From Hyperoodon ampullatus (lineage: Eukaryota > Chordata > Mammalia > Artiodactyla > Ziphiidae): a stretch of 64,000 bases of DNA. The position numbers and the translations under genes were made by a program. The DNA lies in the NCBI GenBank assembly GCA_949752795.1, contig OX457059.1, positions 175,534,242-175,598,241 of the forward strand. The letters run 5' to 3'. The notes beneath the pieces are model-generated. The model was not told the DNA's origin, made no database searches, and saw nothing but the letters and a program-made list of their open reading frames with translations. Each line of letters begins with the position of its first letter. Within the stretch, counting starts at the first letter, position 1. Positions 1 through 9,798 of this stretch are shown here, in pieces.

Positions 1-1505
1 CATCCATCCACCATCCATCATCCATCATCCATCCATCCATCTATCCACCATCCACCCATCCATCATCCATCATCCATCCATCCATCCATTATCCATCATC
101 CATCCATCCATCATCCATCATCCATCATCCATCCATCATCCATCCACCCATCCATAATCCATCATCCATCATCCATCATCCATCATCCACCCATCCACCA
201 TCTATCATCCATCATCCATCATCCATCCATCCATCTATCCACCATCCACCCATCCATCATCCATCATCCATCCATCCATCCATTATCCATCATCCATCCA
301 TCCATCATCCATCATCCATCATCCATCATCCATCATCCATCCATCATCCATCATCCATCATCCATCCATCCATCATCCATCATCCATCATCCATCATCCA
401 TCATCCATCCATCATCCATCATCCATCATCCATCCACCCATCCATAATCCATCATCCATCATCCATCATCCACCCATCCACCATCTAACATCCATCATCC
501 ATCATCCATCCATTATCCATCATCCATCCATCCATCATCCATCATCCATCCATCCATCATCCATCATCCATCATCCATCCATCCACCCATCTATAATCCA
601 TCATCCATCATCCATCATCCATCATCCACCCATCCACCATCTATCATCCATCATCCATCATCCATCCATCCACCATCCACCATCCATCATCCATCATCCA
701 TCCATCCATCCATCCACTATCCATCCATCCATCATCCATCATCCATCATCCATCATCCATCCATCCATCATCCATCCATCCATCATCCATCATCCATCCA
801 TCCATCATCCATCATCCATCCATCCACCATCCACCATCCATCATCCATCATCCACCATCCATCAATCATCCATCATCCATCATCCATCATCCATCATCCA
901 TCATCCATCCATCCATCCATCATCCATCATCCATTCATCCATCATCCATCATCCATCATCCATCATCCATCCATCCATCCATCCATCATCCATCATCCAT
1001 CATCCATCCATCCATCATCCATCATCCATCATCCATCCATCCATCATCCATCATCCATCCATCCATCATCCATCCATCCATCATCCATCATCCATCCATC
1101 CATCATCCATCATCCATCCATCCATCATCCATCATCCATCCATCCATCATCCATCATCCATCATCCATCATCCATCATCCATCCATCCATCATCCATCCA
1201 TCCATCATCCATCATCCATCATCCATCCATCATCCATCATCCATCCATCCATCATCCATCCATCCACCATCCACCATCCATCATCCATCATCCATCATCC
1301 ACCATCCATCATCCATCATCCATCATCCATCATCCATCATCCATCATCCACCCATCCACTACCCATCCACCCACCGTCCACCATCCATCCTTTCATCCTT
1401 CATCCCTCGCTCCATCCATCCACCCATCATCCATCCACCGCTTCACCCCACCATCCATCATCCCTGCATCTGCTCAGCCCTCCATTCATCCACTATCCAT
1501 CCACT
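1..1505. repeat. CATC/CATCAT compound microsatellite
   Basis: The stretch is built almost entirely of CATC and ATC units (CATCCATCAT patterns). It is uninterrupted to about 1350 and then decays into degenerate CATCC units up to about 1500. Rare variant units (CTATCC, ATTATCC, CATAATCC) recur at fixed offsets, for example CTATCC at 41 and 235 and ATTATCC at 88 and 282. This shows internal duplication of a block of about 194 bp. It has no coding capacity. The array starts before the left edge, so its full length is unknown. Confidence 0.97.
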
Positions 1506-2699
1506 CATCATTCCACATTAGTTTCTGACTGTCAGAGGCACTGCACACCATCCTGGGTGCTGGAGCAAAGCAGGAAATAATACAGAAGCGTCTATGGGGA
1601 GAACCAAGGGCCACAGGCAGCTGCGTCGTGCAAGAGGGGTGTGGTGGGCTGGTGGGTACCATCCAGTGGGCACTGGGATGGTTCAGAGCCTAAGGAGGAT
1701 ATTCTAAAAGTCGGGAGGGTGAAACCAAAAGAAAACCAACTCCCCCGTGGGTTGTCATACGGACACTGGGGGGCACCTGCTGTGGCCCTGCATGTAAGGG
1801 GTCCACCTCTGCTTACCCAGAAAGGCTGGGGCACCCCTTCTTGGCACAGTGAGGACCCTCCAGCCAGGAATCATCTTTCAGAGGCAGGGGGCGGCTCTCC
1901 TGACCCTCCTGAGGCCCCCGTCAACCCCTCAGTCTTCAGCGTGAATCACTTCCAGTTGGCGTCAGAGCCCAGCACACACCCAGAACTCTCCATCACACCC
2001 CCACCTCAGCCTCACCCCTAACCCCCTCACTGCACCCCTCCCTTGGGCTCCTGATGGCCAGCCACAGGGGGCTGGGCTGGGCAGCTGGGACAGAAAGCGG
2101 CCCCTGTGCTCCAGGGCCCAAGAGAGTGTCCCAGACTCCAGGGCTGGGGTGGGGGTGGCCGCTGTGGGTCTCTGCGCTCCCTGCTGAGGGGAAGGGAGTT
2201 CTGAGGCTGGATGGGCCGCTCAGCAGATGCCCCTGACCGGGGCTGGGGACGCCAAACCCCCCCAGGTAGGGGCTTTGTGTCCTGCCGCCAGCAGGGCCCC
2301 CAACACACCCAACCCTGAACCCGTCCCCCTCCAGGAAATGTCTCAGAGGTGCTAACGGGGGCCCAGCCTTCCACTGAATCACAGGCAGCAGTGGGCCCAG
2401 TGGGTGCTCCCTCTTCTGCAGACAAGGTGGGCGTGGCCCTCGCAGCCTGGAGCCCTAAAGGAAGCCTGTCTCCATCTGAAACCAAACCCGGGAGGCGTGA
2501 GGGAGTGACCGTGACGCGTCCACCTTGGGGAAGCGGGTCTTCCTCACAGCAGCACACTCGACAGCTTGGGACACGCAAAGCCCGGCTCTGAGACCAAGCA
2601 TCACACGACACTCTCTACAGCGTTAGGACACACCAGGCGGCCTGCCATCTCACCTGGTCCTGACGGCCTGTCAGGTGACCGAGGACCCCATTCACTGGA

Positions 2700-2850
2700 A
2701 GCTCGCTGAGCCATGCGGTTAATTCCCAGGACCTGAGTCACCTAACCCTCGAGCCAGCCCTGCAGGGGAGGCACCACTGTTATCCCCACCTCGTAAGCCG
2801 GGAAGCCAAGGCTCTGAGAGCGCACGAGCTCCTTAGCTGCAGCCCAGAAC
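2700..2850 (-). repeat. MIR SINE fragment
   Basis: Reading the minus strand, the segment resembles the 3' half of the mammalian-wide MIR element: a diverged lead-in like 'tctgtgcctcagtttcc' followed by a GGGGATAACAGTGG-like block and a run resembling 'cctcatagggttg'. It is old and strongly diverged, so the limits are approximate. Confidence 0.55.
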
Positions 2851-3604
2851 TACGCCTGTCACCTCCCCGCACGCATCGCCGTCCGCTGGCTCATCTGGCC
2901 GTGGCGCCAGGCTGCAGGTGCGCCCAGAACTGCTCCCGGCTCTCCTCCTGCAGGGCCAGCGGGCCGGCCAGGCACATCCCTGTCATGGTGACACCGAGGA
3001 AAAAACCAGCTTGGCCAACCCAGCACCACAGGGGCGGGAAGCCCCCCGCTGTGAGGGGCCGTCATCCAAAAACTCCCAGGGGGCCCGTGACAGAACGGGA
3101 TGGAAATCAGTCACTCCGGCCACAGAGAGGGCAGGACAGTGGGGGGCCCAGCCCAGACTGGCCGCCTGGCTCTGCCTGGAGCACCAGGGCGCCTCGGCCC
3201 GCAGTTCCAGGCAGCCCCAGAGGAGCCCCTCCTGGCGTCCTGTCCAGAGGAAACGGGAGCAACCCCTTGCGGCCTGAGGAGGGAGGCGCGTGCCCCTGCG
3301 GGGGCCGCACTGCGCGGTCCCTTACCAGTGTCCGGGGCTGGGCCCCCTGCCAGGCCCAGGAAGGCCATGCCCCCTCAGGCCCTTGCAGGGCTGCAGAACC
3401 AGAGCCTCGGGCTGGAGCAGGGCCCAGCGGGCGCCTTCCTTCCCCCACTCACACGGGGGCTGCGCGTGACCCGCCTGGCAGGGGCCTCGGTCCTGGATGC
3501 GGAGACCCTGCCTTGAGCCGGTGGAGGGCCTGGCACGTGAGGCCTGGACGTCACGCCTGTGCCCCCAGCCCCTCCTGGCGGTCGCCGCCTGCCCCATTCA
3601 CTTG

Positions 3605-3785
3605 ATTTTTTTTTAACTTGCAGACTTTATTTTTTAGAGCAGTTTTAGGATTACAGACAAGTTAGTCGGAAAGGACAGACGGCTGCGGCTCCCCACCAGG
3701 ATTTCGGAGCGTCATCCGTCAGGTTATGACGAGCCAACCTTGACACGTTATCGGCGCGGCTGTTATAATGTAATCTTCACTCCTT
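3605..3785 (-). mobile_element. Old LINE-1 (L1M-type) 3' fragment
   Basis: The segment TTTATTTTTTAGAGCAGTTTTAGG followed by an ACAGACAAGTTAGTCGGAAAG-like run is the familiar antisense 3' end of old L1M elements. Only the distal 3' part remains; no ORF survives. Confidence 0.6.
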
Positions 3786-5517
3786 TGTGAACTTGCCTGA
3801 GCGTTCAGGACAGCAGGAGCGGCTCCCAGATCTGGGCTCAGAAGGCAGGACTGAGGGGCTGCTGTGGGGACGGGGTGGTGGGAGGGCCCGAGGCCTCGCT
3901 GCCCGCCCCCTGGGCCTGGGCCCCAGCGTGCAGGGGGCGCAATAGAAAGACAGCCAAGGAGCAGAGAAAACGTCCACTTCAGGGGACCCAGCAGCAGAGC
4001 AGGAGGGCCGGGTGCCCCGTCCTCTCCCCGCCCTCACGGGAGGACCGCGCGTCCCACAGAGGTGGGTCGGTCCGCTCTGAGCCCGGGGAAGCTCCGCCTT
4101 CAGCCGGGTGTGAGAGAGCATGGAGCATCGGGCTTGTGTCCATGGAGGGAGGGCGTCGGGCCTGTTAAATAAAAGGGTCACTCGCAGGTGAGGTCCTCTG
4201 ACGACTGGGCTCTGTTCCCGACGACACAGGTGGGTGGGTCCCCCCGTGTGGAGCTCGGGCCGAGCCAGGGCGGGGCGGGTGTCCGGTCAAGCCGCCGCCT
4301 CCGCAGGGTCAGCCCCCTGCAGTAGGGAGCTGCGGGGGGCTGCCCGCGACGGCCCAGCTCCCGCCGGGCGCCTGACCCACGCCCAGAGCCCCGGCTGCGT
4401 GGCCTCCTTGCTGCCACCACGGGTGGAGCAGCTCAGGGCTTGCGACCGCAGGGCTCAGCCCAGTCACAGACCCGGACGCAGGACCTGGGCCCCAGCCGCC
4501 TCTGCGGCCCCATCTGCCCTCACGGCTGCCTGTGGGGTCAGGTGAGGGTCCACGCTGAAGGCTTCCCACACCCTGGACTCGGGCTGCCTGGGAGGCTCGG
4601 GGCTGCTCCTGGGCCCGGCGGCAGGTCTGCCGTCAGCCTCCAGGCAGATGGGGCCCCAGCAGGCGCCAGCTCACAGGGCCTTACCCTTCGTGTTTAACAG
4701 GACCTGTCACAGGTGAAACAAAATCGAAAGCCGGGGTCGCTGGGGAGATGACCAGAGACACGTGGACGGAGGTCGTCTGAGCCCCAGACCTCAGAAGCCG
4801 CCGACCCCGCCCGCCTGTCCTCCAAGCGGCATCTCCTGGGGAGGCTCAGCCCAAGCTCCAGCCGGCCCCTACAGTGCTCACGGGCTGCCCGGGGGCTCAG
4901 GGGGCTGGCCTCGGACCCCGAGGGGCGATCCCCCCCGACGGCGCTGTGCACCCCTCACCTCCTCTCCCCCCTTCCCCGTCCTCTCCTCACCCCCGAAGGA
5001 AAGTCAGCCCCACGAGGGCCCAGAGGGGTCCCAAGGCCCAAGCACACCCTGTGCTGTACAGGCTAGGAGGGCATGGGTCACGCAGCGCCCGCCCGGCTCA
5101 GGGGACGGCGGGAGGGCCAGCAGGCCCCGCCCCTGCCCGTCTGCCTCGCCATGTGTTTCCCTCCTCGGGGTCTGTGTCTGCCTCCTCCTCCTCTGCCCCG
5201 CCCCTGGGGCCCACCCTCTGCCCGGTCCCCGTCTCTCTCTGCCCCGGAGCCTGCTCCTGGCGGGGGGGGTGTGGGGGACATGTTACCTGGGGACGCTCAC
5301 CTTCTTGAGGTCCTCACAGGACCTGCTGACGGCGGGGGTCGGGGTGTGGTGCAGCCTCCAGGTTTGTGATGAGCCCCCCAGGGTCTCCCAGCAGAAGGCC
5401 TGCTGAGTGAGGTAGCGGAGCCCAGACCCCTGGAGTAGCTGCTCAGGCCTCTGACCGTGGGCCTCCCTAAGCCACCCTGGAGGAGCTCCCTGGCCACGGA
5501 ATGAAGCCCCGAGGCGC

Positions 5518-5570
5518 CCCGTGTGTGTGCGTGCGTGTGTGTGTGTGCGCGTGTGCGTGCGCACGCGTGT
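5518..5570. repeat. TG/CG-type dinucleotide run
   Basis: Alternating purine-pyrimidine run of GTGTGTGCGTGCGTG units, ending in GTGCGCACGCGTG. Such a tract could adopt Z-DNA. It lies in gene-free DNA. Confidence 0.85.
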
Positions 5571-5840
5571 AGTGGGGTAGTCCTCCCTCGGGAGGCTGAC
5601 AGAGGGCCCTGGGCTGTCTGCACCCGCTAGAGACAGTCCTGCTGTCACCCCAGCTGCCGGTTCCTCTGCTCTGGTCACAGCGGTCCGGGACAGCCCAGGA
5701 CAGCCACTGCCATCAGAGGGGTCTGTGCGGTCCGAGCCCCTGGTGGACTGCCAGGTGCTCAGGCCAGCAGCAGGGGAAGAGGGGGTTTCTGTTCGGACGA
5801 CTGATGGCACACTGACCCTCAGGGGTGCCCAGAGCCCCTC

Positions 5841-5868
5841 CACACACACACACACACACACACACACA
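5841..5868. repeat. (CA)14 microsatellite
   Basis: A pure CA run of about 14 units in gene-free DNA. It is likely polymorphic. Confidence 0.95.
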
Positions 5869-6058
5869 GCACCATGCAAGCGTGCCTGCTGCCCACCATC
5901 TTCTGCGCACAAATCACTCTGAAGCTGTGCGTTTTGGGTCCCCCTAAAGAGCCCGTGCTTTGCCATGACTGCAGCCTGGAGGCCTGGCTTCTGGAAGTTA
6001 GACTGTGTGCGTACAAGTGCTTCCCTAAGATGCTTTTATGGCCAGGGTGGGCACTTTT

Positions 6059-6264
6059 TTTTTTTTTTTTTTGTGGTACACGGGCCTCTCACTATTGTGG
6101 CCTCTCCCGTTGTGGAGCATAGGCTCCGGACGCGCAGGCTCAGCGGCCATGGCTCACGGGCCCAGCCGCTCCGCGGCATGTGGGATCCTTCCAGACCGGG
6201 GCACGAACCCGTGTCCCCTGCATCGGCAGGCGGACTCTCAACCACTGCGCCACCAGGGAAGCCC
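6059..6264 (-). mobile_element. CHR-type tRNA-derived SINE (cetacean)
   Basis: On the minus strand this reads from GGGCTTCCCTGGTGGCGCAG (tRNA-like head with A and B box regions; B box near GGTTCGTGCCC) through the CHR body to a poly-A tail, seen as poly-T at about 6059-6072. Target-site duplications of 15 bp flank it: AGGGTGGGCACTTTT at 6044-6058 and AGGATGGGCACTTTT at 6265-6279, 14 of 15 identical. The young look and this form point to a cetacean genome. The duplicated site shows a complete insertion. Confidence 0.95.
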
Positions 6265-7394
6265 AGGATGGGCACTTTTAATGTCTGCTTTGCAATTTTC
6301 CATTTCCATTTTCCTGCTGGCCCCATTCCTCAGAACCTGGGGAACTCTGCCGGGAAATGGTGAATCGTACTGCCTATACGTTAGACCTCAGTTAGTAAAT
6401 CAATGAATACACACAGACATAAAAAACAAATTTTTAAAATTAGAGGCTATAAACTGGTTGTTAGCTGATGAGATTAAAATTATAATTACAGTTTACGTAT
6501 AAAACAGTGACCTTGAGAGGATGCCCAGAAAAGATCAACCTCAGCAATGAGGCCAAAGCTATCTTCAGAGGAAAATTCTAGTCTTCAATGTTCTCTTTAT
6601 TTGCCAAGACACAATGCAGATTAGGTCTCTTAAACTGAGTATTCGGACCAAGACGGTAGAAGGAAAGTGTGCACAGGAAGAGGTGATGAGAATGGCAGCA
6701 GGGTGTCGTGCTCTGGAGGGGCAGGCAGGGTGATGGCCAGTTGCCCCCATGTGTCCATGCTCATCCCGGTCACTCTGCCCTCCAGCCTTCACCTCTCCAC
6801 TCACCATGCACAGGAGAACTTACATGGACCAGGCTGCATTTCTCTGTTTTGAACATTTTAAAGAAGAAACAGATATTTTCCATCTCCCCTCCCTCGCTGC
6901 TGTGGAGCCGGGATCTGGAGCCATGTGGACTTCCACGGGTCAGGTCCCAGCCACTCCACAGGACAGGCAGGACCCACCCACATGGTGCCGAGGACCTGGG
7001 GGATGCAGTGAGCCGTTTCGCCTGAGGTCCACTAGCCGAGGTCGGCATGGCCTGAGTCTTCCGGATTTCCAGCCACATACGGAGGGACTGGGTGGGCAGA
7101 GAGGGAGCGTGGCTGGACCAAGCAACTTTGGGCGGCGTGGACGGAAGTCTGGGGATGCAGGCTGTCCTCGGGCAGAGGCCGGGAGGGCCCCTCACCTGAT
7201 GCGCCCTGGACAGAGGGAAGAGAAGGCAGCTTCGTTCCAGGCCTCCACAGTCCAGCCTGTCCAGGACGCCTCCAGTCTTAGGGGTGGTGTCTCGGGGCTG
7301 AGCGGAGCTCAGTGGTCCTTTCCCAGATTGGGGGGGCTTCTGATGACTGGTCATGACCACCAGTGCTGTTCCCATTTCAGTTCTGACCAGACAA

Positions 7395-7925
7395 GGAGCT
7401 CTAGCAAGCATGTTATTTATTTCCCTGGAATTTCTAGAAAATTCCAAAACAAGGACAAAAGGGGGGAAGAAAACAGAAGAGGTAAAAGCAACGAAGAAAG
7501 ACAAAGCTATCATTCTTTACAGGTAAAAAGTCTCCCGGCAAAACCACAGAGGAAACTAGAAAAACAAGTGAATAATAGATTTTGGAGCTCTGGGAGATAG
7601 CAGGCTACAAAATAAATACACAACGGCCAGTAATGTTGTTCTTGTTTCTGTTTTTATTAATAGATTTCAGCATAGTTGCAAGATCCATTACAGTAGCAAC
7701 AAAAAATGTGAATACATATGACTGAAATTTATGAGAAAGACGTGCAGAACCTGGGTAGAAAGGTTAGACACCATAAAGACAGTTCTCAGCAAATTTATTT
7801 TTAGACTGAATGTCTTTTCAACCAAAACATGAAGGAACTTGGGGGAAAACGTTCCACAATGATTCAAACATTCATGTTGGGGAAAAAAGAAAAAAATCAA
7901 TGGGCAAAAATGGCCTAGAAAATAT
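7395..7925 (+). mobile_element. Old LINE-1 ORF2 fragment
   Basis: AT-rich block containing 'gcaggctacaaaataaatacacaa', then a 'ccattacagtagcaacaaaaaatgtgaatacatatgactgaaattt' pattern and a 'gacgtgcagaacctgg' pattern. These match the order of sequence in the reverse-transcriptase region of old mammalian L1 ORF2. The frame is broken by many stops and indels. Confidence 0.6.
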
Positions 7926-8489
7926 TGAAGAATGGGGTGGGGGAGGGGCAGGACCGCCATCCCCGTGAATCACGGAAAACCTGGGATCTGTGGAGGCCCC
8001 CTCCTGCCAGGAGGGTTCCAGAGCACCCAGAAGAACCCAAGAAGGTTGTGCAGGAATGAGATGGGGGTGGCCAGGTGTGCCTGCAGTTGGGAGAGCTTGG
8101 GGCCTCGTCATCCCCTCTGCTGCCACGTGAATGGGTGCAAGAAAGGAGGTGTCACCGTCCACTGCCCTCGGTCTCTCCTCCTGTGCTCCAGGTGCCGCTA
8201 ACCCTAACCTCTCGTCCTTCATCATTAGCAGAGCCCCAAACATTGGCAGGTCCATGTCCCAGTCTTCCTAATGGGCAGCTGTGGCCCCATGACTACGTTC
8301 CGGATAACGGGTTAAGCAACAGTGCTGTGTGCGACTTCTGGCCCACGCTCTTGGGAAGGGTGCCAGTTGCCCTTCCACTGTTTCCTCCCCCCATTGCTGG
8401 AATACAAATGTGATGGCTGGACCAGGAGCAGCCATCATGGATCATGAGGTGAGTGAGTAGAAGCCATACACAGCTGACCACCAACCTCC

Positions 8490-8717
8490 TTCAAGTCATT
8501 GCTTGAGTCTCACCTCCTCCTGGTGCCACCCCAGACACCCCATTTAAAATTTCATCCCCCAGACCCCTTCTTTGTTTGCCTCTTAATCAGAGCTCTTATC
8601 GCTGCCTCTCCTCTAGAATGCACACTTCAAAGAAGCAGGGATTCCTGCCTCCTTATGGCACTGCTAGGCACCAATACACATTCACTGAATGAGTGAATGA
8701 ATGAATGAATGAATGAA
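8490..8717 (+). mobile_element. LINE-2 3' end
   Basis: The order of landmarks is that of the L2 3' end: a 'tctcacctcctcctgg' start, 'gagctcttatcgctg', 'ctagaatgcacacttcaaagaagcaggga', 'ggcactgctaggcacc', then a tail of TGAATGAA units at about 8685-8717. It is ancient, truncated and non-coding. Confidence 0.7.
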
Positions 8718-9289
8718 TTGCTACCAGGTAAGTGTGAGGTGGTGGCAGACTAACCTGAGACGTGGAGGGAAAGCAAACTGGAGCACCCCTGGGGCCTCCT
8801 CGTGAGCAGAAGGGCTGGGTCCCGCCCCGGGCCTTCCTGGGTCCCCAGCCCCACCTCCGCCCTCCCGGGGGCTTCTACCAGGTAGAATTCTGAGGGAGGC
8901 CATCGGCCTGACCTCCTGGGACTGAATGGCTGGACCCTGGTGGCCAAGAGGCCAGAGGTGGAGGTGGAAATGCCCACCAAATATCCAGGGCTCCCTCCCT
9001 CGGGACCCTCCCCGTGGGAGGCCTTCACCCTCACTCACCCCTGGAATCTTTGGTCCTGGCCTTCAGCGGGCATCCTCAGTGGTCCCCAGGCCACCGCCTG
9101 GTGCTGGGGTGGTCAACCTTCCCACACCAAAGCCAGATCTCCAGCATCCCTGGCCTGTCCTTCCCCAGACCAGGCCCCGGGGCGCTGAGCCCTGGCGCCT
9201 GGGGTGGGGTCTCCAAGGTCTTGTAAGGAGACCCCGAGGCTGCGCTCTTCTGAAGGGACCATTGTGGCTCCTGGATCAAGGTTTCCGTG

Positions 9290-9608
9290 TCTCACGGCAG
9301 GCAGGGGACCTCGGCGAAGGTGGGCACTGCCTCCGCCCGCTGCCCGACGGCTTTCCCTGGTGCTCTCGTCCCCGCCGCGCTCCCTGCTGCCCCGCCCGGC
9401 CCCCGGCGCCCCCAAGGCTCACACCGCCCCCGCCCACTCCCGGGTCCTTGACAGCTCAGGTCCATCCGGCCTCCTCCCGCAGCGCCCGCCCCGCCCCGCC
9501 CCGCCCGGCCCCGCCCCGTCCCGCCCGCGTCCCCCGCCCCGCCCGCTTCCCCGCAGCCTGCGCCGCGCCCGCCCGGACCCGGAGGCTGGGGCTGGCGCTG
9601 GGGCCACC
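9290..9608 (+). promoter_or_regulatory. SLC12A7: CpG-rich upstream SLC12A7 promoter (candidate)
   Basis: The sequence turns strongly CpG-rich here and stays so to about 9930. A comb of GC boxes (CCCCGCCCC-type, Sp1/KLF sites) covers 9484-9550, 60-125 bp before the start codon at 9609. No TATA box is visible. This is the normal form of a CpG-island promoter. The transcription start is not defined by sequence; I infer that it lies inside or just after the GC-box comb. Confidence 0.7.
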
Positions 9609-9798
9609 ATGTCCCAGCGCTTCGTGGTGACCCCTGCGGCGGGCGGGGCGGGGGACGCGGGGCCCAGACCCGGGGGCGGCGGCAGCCAGAGCTCCAGCTC
9701 CTGCCAGGGGCCTGACCCGGACCCCGCAGCCTCCCCGGAGCCGCCGGGGATGGACGCGCTGCCCATCCTGCGCTACAGCCGCGAGCCAAGCCGCTACG
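9609..9798 (+). CDS. SLC12A7: Alternative first coding exon of SLC12A7 with an RFxV motif
   Basis: Seen: ATG at 9609 in a strong context (GCCACCATGT), an open frame of 63 codons plus one base, then a consensus donor (G|GTAGGT, intron from 9799). The exon ends in phase 1, exactly like canonical exon 1, so joining to exon 2 at 54019 keeps the frame (SRY-GDGNPGENSPF). The protein begins MSQRFVVTPAAG, continues through a Gly/Ser/Pro-rich linker and ends LPILRYSREPSRY. Known: RFxV/I motifs dock the C-terminal domain of SPAK/OSR1 kinases. The KCC2a form of SLC12A5 starts with a closely similar MSRRFTVT. Inference: this is a second promoter and N-terminus for KCC4, replacing the canonical 41 residues with 63 and adding a kinase dock. 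The frame is also open upstream of the ATG, but no better start is evident. I cannot tell whether it is already annotated elsewhere. Confidence 0.78.

Larger units (their letters stand above)
1506..9289. other. Gene-free upstream flank with scattered old repeats
   Basis: I found no exon or gene here on either strand. The stretch is GC-rich unique DNA carrying an MIR (about 2700-2850), an old L1 3' fragment (about 3605-3785), short TG and CA runs (5518-5570, 5841-5868), a CHR SINE (6059-6264), an L1 fragment (about 7395-7925) and an L2 end (about 8490-8717). The many ORFs of 60-280 codons are what stop-poor GC-rich sequence gives by chance. In human the gene upstream of SLC12A7 is SLC6A19, on the opposite strand; none of its exons is recognisable in this flank. 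Confidence 0.7.

Noticed and set aside
1..1500. CRISPR-like array of short repeats
   Set aside because: No constant repeat/spacer structure; it is a 3-4-base microsatellite in a mammalian genome.
6200..6264. tRNA gene on the minus strand (A and B boxes visible)
   Set aside because: It is the tRNA-derived head of the CHR SINE. It is followed by the SINE body and poly-A, and has target duplications.
1506..9289. Exons of the neighbouring gene SLC6A19
   Set aside because: Expected upstream on the opposite strand from human gene order, but no segment resembles the SLC6 transporter family. It must lie further left.
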